From Candidatus Parcubacteria bacterium (lineage in GTDB: Bacteria; Patescibacteriota; Patescibacteriia; Patescibacteriales; UBA12075): a stretch of 18,596 nt of DNA. Numbering within the stretch: position 1 is the first letter of the stretch; each line of letters starts with the position of its first letter. The stretch covers positions 1 to 18,596 of the forward strand of contig JAGLNE010000098.1 of the NCBI GenBank assembly GCA_023139655.1. The letters are read 5' to 3'. Of the stretch, positions 15,684 through 18,596 are shown one piece after another. A program made the translations under genes and the position numbers. Under the pieces are notes generated by a model. The model saw nothing but the letters and a program-made list of their open reading frames with translations, did no database searches and was not told the DNA's origin.

Positions 15684-17009
15684 ATGAAAAGATTTAAACT
15701 TTTTAAAAAAGACTCCATTTCTAAATTTCCTCAAAAGCCTGGAGTTTATGTCTTTAAGAAAAATAAAGATTTTTTATATATTGGTAAAGCTATTAATCTT
15801 AAAAAGCGAACGAATAGTCATTTTCGAAAAACTAACTACCGAGACAATCTTTTCATGGATCAGGTAAAAACCATGGGATATATTGAAACAAGCTCAGAAA
15901 TAGAAGCTTTAATCTTAGAAGCCAATTTAATTAAAAAATATAGACCAAAATACAATATTGTTTGGAAAGATAATAAAAATTATTTTTATGTAGGTATTAC
16001 AAAGGCAAAATTACCGCAAATATTCTGGACTCACCAATCAAAAACAAAAGAGGCTAAAGAAAAAGCAATATTTATAGGACCATTTGTAGATGGTTCTGCC
16101 ATTAAAAGTACCTTAAAAGTGCTTAGAAGAGCCTTCCCTTATTATACTGTTAAAAAACATTCGAAAGTTTTGTGTCCTTGGTGTCACCTAGATCTTTGTC
16201 CGGGACCAAACCCAAACAAAGAAGAATATCAAAAAAACATTAAAAGATTAATCTCCGTTTTAATGGGAAACGGTTCTGTAGTACTTAAGAATTTAAAAAG
16301 AGAGATGAAAATAATGTCTAAGTCTCAAAAATTTGAAAGGGCTGCGAAAATAAGAGATCAACTTTTTGCTTTAGAAAAAATCCTAAAAAACGCTCGCCTA
16401 CCAATCTTTAAAACAGTAAACATTAAAAGACAAATTGAGTTCACTGACCCAAAAAATGTTTTTAGGAAAACAAAACCAAAAACTTTATCCAGTTGGAAAA
16501 AAACTGAAAGCAAGCTAAAAAAAATATTAAAAACAAAAAAGAATGTTTCTAGAATTGAGGCCTATGATGTTTCTAATATTTGTGGTAAATTTGCCACAGG
16601 GTCTATGGTTGTCTTTCTTGCTGGCAAGTCTAAAAAAGAACTGTATCGTCGTTTTAAAATTAAAATCTCAGGAAAGCCGAACGACACAGCGATGATAAAA
16701 GAAATTCTAAGTAGAAGATTAAAACATCCTGAGTGGGCCCTCCCAAGCTTAATTTTAATAGATGGAGGGAAGCCTCAATTAAACGCTGCTCTTTTGGTAA
16801 AAAAGGAAAATAGTGTAGCTAAAAAAATAATGATTGCTAGTATAGCTAAAAAATATAACAAGCTGTATATTGAGGATCATAAAGAACCCCTTCTATTAAA
16901 AAATTTACCCAGAGAAATCTTTAATTTGGTTTTACAACTAAGAGATGAGTCTCATCGTTTTGCCATAACCTATCACAAAAAGTTAAGAAAAAAAGGGTTG
17001 CTAAGTTAG
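15684..17009 (+). CDS. uvrC: UvrC-like excinuclease subunit, short form lacking the HhH tail
   Basis: Makes the two incisions around a lesion held by UvrB. At 441 residues it is well short of the usual 590-620. Seen in order: GIY-YIG nuclease (about 14-90; GVYVFKKNKDFLYIGKAINL), which cuts 3'; a cysteine cluster CPWCHLDLCPGPN near 163-175; a UVR/UvrB-contact helix pair near 205-238 (SQKFERAAKIRDQLFALEKI); and an RNase H-like 5'-nuclease domain with YDVSNICG near 295, ILIDGGKPQLN near 355 and RDESHRFAITYH near 420. The protein stops right after that motif, where other UvrC proteins continue into a helix-hairpin-helix DNA-binding domain. The stop sits inside a possible terminator stem, and no HhH coding is visible downstream. 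The cysteine pattern also departs from the canonical one. Divergent partner of uvrA. Confidence 0.92.
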   Translation: MKRFKLFKKDSISKFPQKPGVYVFKKNKDFLYIGKAINLKKRTNSHFRKTNYRDNLFMDQVKTMGYIETSSEIEALILEANLIKKYRPKYNIVWKDNKNYFYVGITKAKLPQIFWTHQSKTKEAKEKAIFIGPFVDGSAIKSTLKVLRRAFPYYTVKKHSKVLCPWCHLDLCPGPNPNKEEYQKNIKRLISVLMGNGSVVLKNLKREMKIMSKSQKFERAAKIRDQLFALEKILKNARLPIFKTVNIKRQIEFTDPKNVFRKTKPKTLSSWKKTESKLKKILKTKKNVSRIEAYDVSNICGKFATGSMVVFLAGKSKKELYRRFKIKISGKPNDTAMIKEILSRRLKHPEWALPSLILIDGGKPQLNAALLVKKENSVAKKIMIASIAKKYNKLYIEDHKEPLLLKNLPREIFNLVLQLRDESHRFAITYHKKLRKKGLLS

Positions 17010-17018
17010 TCCCTTTTT
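16990..17018 (+). terminator. Possible terminator overlapping the uvrC stop
   Basis: AAAAAGGG (16990-16997) and CCCTTTTT (17011-17018) form an 8-bp stem around a 13-nt loop that contains the uvrC TAG. The stem is weak (three G-C pairs) and the T run is within it. Confidence 0.5.
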
Positions 17019-17053
17019 GCTATTATACTTTTGGAAAGGAAGAACTCTTTAGT

Positions 17054-17082
17054 TTGACATTCTAAAGGTCAAAGAGTATAGT
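17054..17082 (+). promoter_or_regulatory. Promoter of the PF04020-secG-SBP operon
   Basis: -35 TTGACA (17054-17059), 17-nt spacer, -10 TATAGT (17077-17082). The expected start near 17089 leaves only about 14 nt before ATG 17103. An inverted repeat TTTGAC/GTCAAA (17053-17058, 17068-17073) overlaps the -35 box and spacer and could be an operator. Confidence 0.65.
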
Positions 17083-17102
17083 TTTCAATTAATATATCAT
17101 TT

Positions 17103-17480
17103 ATGGAACGACTATTTTGGCACATTGTTGCCGGAGTTTTATCAATTTTTCTAGCAGCAAGGTTTGTTCCTGGAGCTAGCTTAGAAGTTATCCCGGGAGA
17201 AACTTTTTTCAGAATAGAAATTGCCCAAGAAATACAAGCGTTACTTTTAGTTGGAGGTATTTTGGGTATAATTAATTTCTTTATTAGGCCGATAATAAAC
17301 AGGATAACTCTTCCTTTAAGAATCTTGACGTTAGGCCTGTTTCCCTTTATTCTTGACTTAATAACTATTTGGCTTTTGGACGTCTTCTTCCAAGAATTTA
17401 CAGTATTGGGATTAACTCCATTATTCTTCACAGCAGCCATTGTTTGGATAACAAACTTTTTTCTAGGACTAAGAAAATGA
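17103..17480 (+). CDS. Small four-helix membrane protein, phage-holin-4-like (PF04020 type)
   Basis: A 125-residue membrane protein with four predicted helices: HIVAGVLSIFLAARFVPGAS (about 7-26), LLLVGGILGIINFFIRPIIN (48-67), LRILTLGLFPFILDLITIWL (73-95) and LGLTPLFFTAAIVWITNFFL (100-121). The N-F-x-I-R-P and L-P-x-x-x-x-T-L-G-x-F motifs fit the PF04020 family of bacterial membrane proteins, named for a mycobacteriophage holin but present in many chromosomes with no known lytic role. No phage gene is nearby, so a holin role is unlikely. It starts an operon: its TGA overlaps the secG ATG (ATGA at 17477-17480). Association with secG suggests an envelope function, but none is established. Confidence 0.82.
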   Translation: MERLFWHIVAGVLSIFLAARFVPGASLEVIPGETFFRIEIAQEIQALLLVGGILGIINFFIRPIINRITLPLRILTLGLFPFILDLITIWLLDVFFQEFTVLGLTPLFFTAAIVWITNFFLGLRK

Positions 17481-17692
17481 ACAACCTTTTACTTATCTCA
17501 CAAATTACAGTATCTATATCTTTAATGATCTTAATTCTCTTACAGCAAAGAGGAAGTTCTTTGGGTTCTGCTTTTGGTGGAAGCGGAGAATTTTACTCAG
17601 CAAGAAGAGGTGCAGAAAAAAAGATTTTTTGGGCAACAGTAGTTTTGGGCACAGCCTTTATTGCTTTAGCCTTATTAAATATTACCATCTAA
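17477..17692 (+). CDS. secG: Preprotein translocase subunit SecG
   Basis: Auxiliary membrane subunit of the SecYEG protein-export channel. It has 71 residues from ATG 17477: a first helix LLLISQITVSISLMILILLQ, the family hallmark QQRGSSLGSAFGGSGEFYSA (about 24-43), RRGAEKK, then a second helix IFWATVVLGTAFIALALLNI. This start is chosen because the ATG overlaps the preceding TGA and begins the conserved first helix; the open frame to 17369 merely crosses the upstream gene. secY and secE are not in the window. The next gene begins 8 nt after its stop. Confidence 0.92.
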   Translation: MNNLLLISQITVSISLMILILLQQRGSSLGSAFGGSGEFYSARRGAEKKIFWATVVLGTAFIALALLNITI

Positions 17693-17700
17693 TTTAACTC

Positions 17701-18596
17701 ATGATTGCTAAACGGCCTTCGACACAACAGTGGGGGCAATTTTTTAAAGTTTTAGGTAAGAGAGAAAGATTCTCTTTTCTTCTTCTTTCTTTTTTGTTTT
17801 TCACGTCCCTATCTTTTCTTTTAGGTAATTTTTATTTTGAAAAAACAAAGATTGTCCCAGCCTCAGGTGGAACATATATAGAAGGAGTAGTAGGTTCTCC
17901 TTTATTTATTAATCCCCTTTACTCTGCCGCATCAGACGTAGACCGAGACCTAACTGAGCTTATTTTCTCAGGTTTAATGAAGTATGATTCCAGCGGTATG
18001 CTTAAATTAGATTTAGCAAAAAATTATAATATTTTCGAAGACGGAAAGATTTACGAGTTTCATTTAAAAGAAAATGTTCTATGGGAAGATTCTGAACCAC
18101 TAACAGTAGATGATATTATCTTCACAATAGAAACAATTAAAAACTCTGAAGCAGGGAGCCCTTTAAGGCCAATGTGGCTGGGAGTGGAAATAATAAGAAT
18201 TTCTGACTTTGTTTTGCGTTTTACTCTTAAAAATCCGTCTTCTGTCTTTTTAGAAAACTGTACTTTGAAAATAATACCAGAACATATCTGGAAAGATGTT
18301 TCTTTGAAAAACCTTCTATTAACAAGAAAAAACCTTAACCCTATAGGTTCTGGGCCATACAAATTAGAAGATTTATTTCAAGATAGCGAAGGAAGGATTG
18401 TTTCTTTAGATTTAGTTAAAAACCCATTATATTTTAACGAAGCGCCCCATCTTTCTAAAATATCTTTCTTATTTTTTGAAACAGAAGAAGAATTAATAGC
18501 AGCTTATGAAGAAGGAAAAATCAAAGGATTCTCCCTAGATTCAATTAATCCACTTCCTGAAACTGAAAATATTTACTCTTTTTCTATACCAAGATA
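17701..18596 (+). CDS. Extracellular solute-binding protein, family 5 (peptide/nickel type), partial
   Basis: The frame is open from ATG 17701 to the window edge, giving about 298 residues without a stop; the C-terminal part is missing. A membrane-spanning signal segment FSFLLLSFLFFTSLSFLLGN lies at about 24-43, with no lipobox cysteine, so it is probably anchored by this helix. The following SBP_bac_5 (DppA/OppA-like) body has GGTYIEGVVGSPLFINPLYS near 57-76, LIFSGLMKYDSSG, YEFHLKENVLWEDSEPLTVD near 120-140, and NPIGSGPYKLEDL. Such proteins capture peptides for an ABC importer, whose permease and ATPase genes would be expected further on. It is 8 nt after secG and likely in the same operon. 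Confidence 0.85.
   Translation, partial: MIAKRPSTQQWGQFFKVLGKRERFSFLLLSFLFFTSLSFLLGNFYFEKTKIVPASGGTYIEGVVGSPLFINPLYSAASDVDRDLTELIFSGLMKYDSSGMLKLDLAKNYNIFEDGKIYEFHLKENVLWEDSEPLTVDDIIFTIETIKNSEAGSPLRPMWLGVEIIRISDFVLRFTLKNPSSVFLENCTLKIIPEHIWKDVSLKNLLLTRKNLNPIGSGPYKLEDLFQDSEGRIVSLDLVKNPLYFNEAPHLSKISFLFFETEEELIAAYEEGKIKGFSLDSINPLPETENIYSFSIPR

Noticed and set aside
17103..17480. A prophage holin and lysis module.
   Set aside because: The PF04020 name derives from a phage holin, but the gene is operonic with secG and no endolysin or phage gene is present.

Overview
The window looks like bacterial chromosome from a small-genome lineage, most plausibly Candidate Phyla Radiation (Patescibacteria, Parcubacteria-like). 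That placement is an inference. It rests on AT-rich, tightly packed genes, intergenic DNA full of short palindromic and A/T-rich repeats, many starts without a Shine-Dalgarno sequence, a short UvrC, and the gene set itself. The standard code fits: TGA is used as a stop and the long genes have no in-frame TGA. No CRISPR array, rRNA, integrase or transposase is visible.

Left part (1 to about 11,030). lysS, serS and ddl run on the + strand (lysyl- and seryl-tRNA synthetases, D-Ala-D-Ala ligase), separated by repeats. A ParA ATPase on the minus strand lies back to back with tRNA-Leu(CAA), and their promoters share an overlapping -35 region. A + strand gene for a beta-helix-like protein of unknown role follows, with a structured leader. 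A convergent minus-strand operon holds an AI-2E family permease, an O-antigen-ligase-like/TPR membrane protein and a small AbrB-like protein. The two units meet at a bidirectional terminator (6558-6592).

Right part (about 11,030 to 18,596). groES-groEL is a minus-strand operon with a strong promoter and a CIRCE operator, so heat-shock control by HrcA is expected. uvrA (minus) and uvrC (plus) diverge from a 78-bp spacer and supply two of the three excision-repair subunits. A membrane operon follows: a PF04020-type four-helix protein, secG and the start of a peptide-type solute-binding protein that runs off the window.

The most important observation is a compositional break inside groEL. By hand count, GC is about 50% in 10501-10980 and about 34% in 11041-11460, within one intact reading frame, and the switch falls on a highly conserved motif. 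Palindromic repeats are frequent on the left and none of those types were seen on the right. This suggests that two different genomes are joined in groEL, either by an assembly chimera or by real homologous recombination. Linkage between the left and right genes should not be assumed until this is checked.
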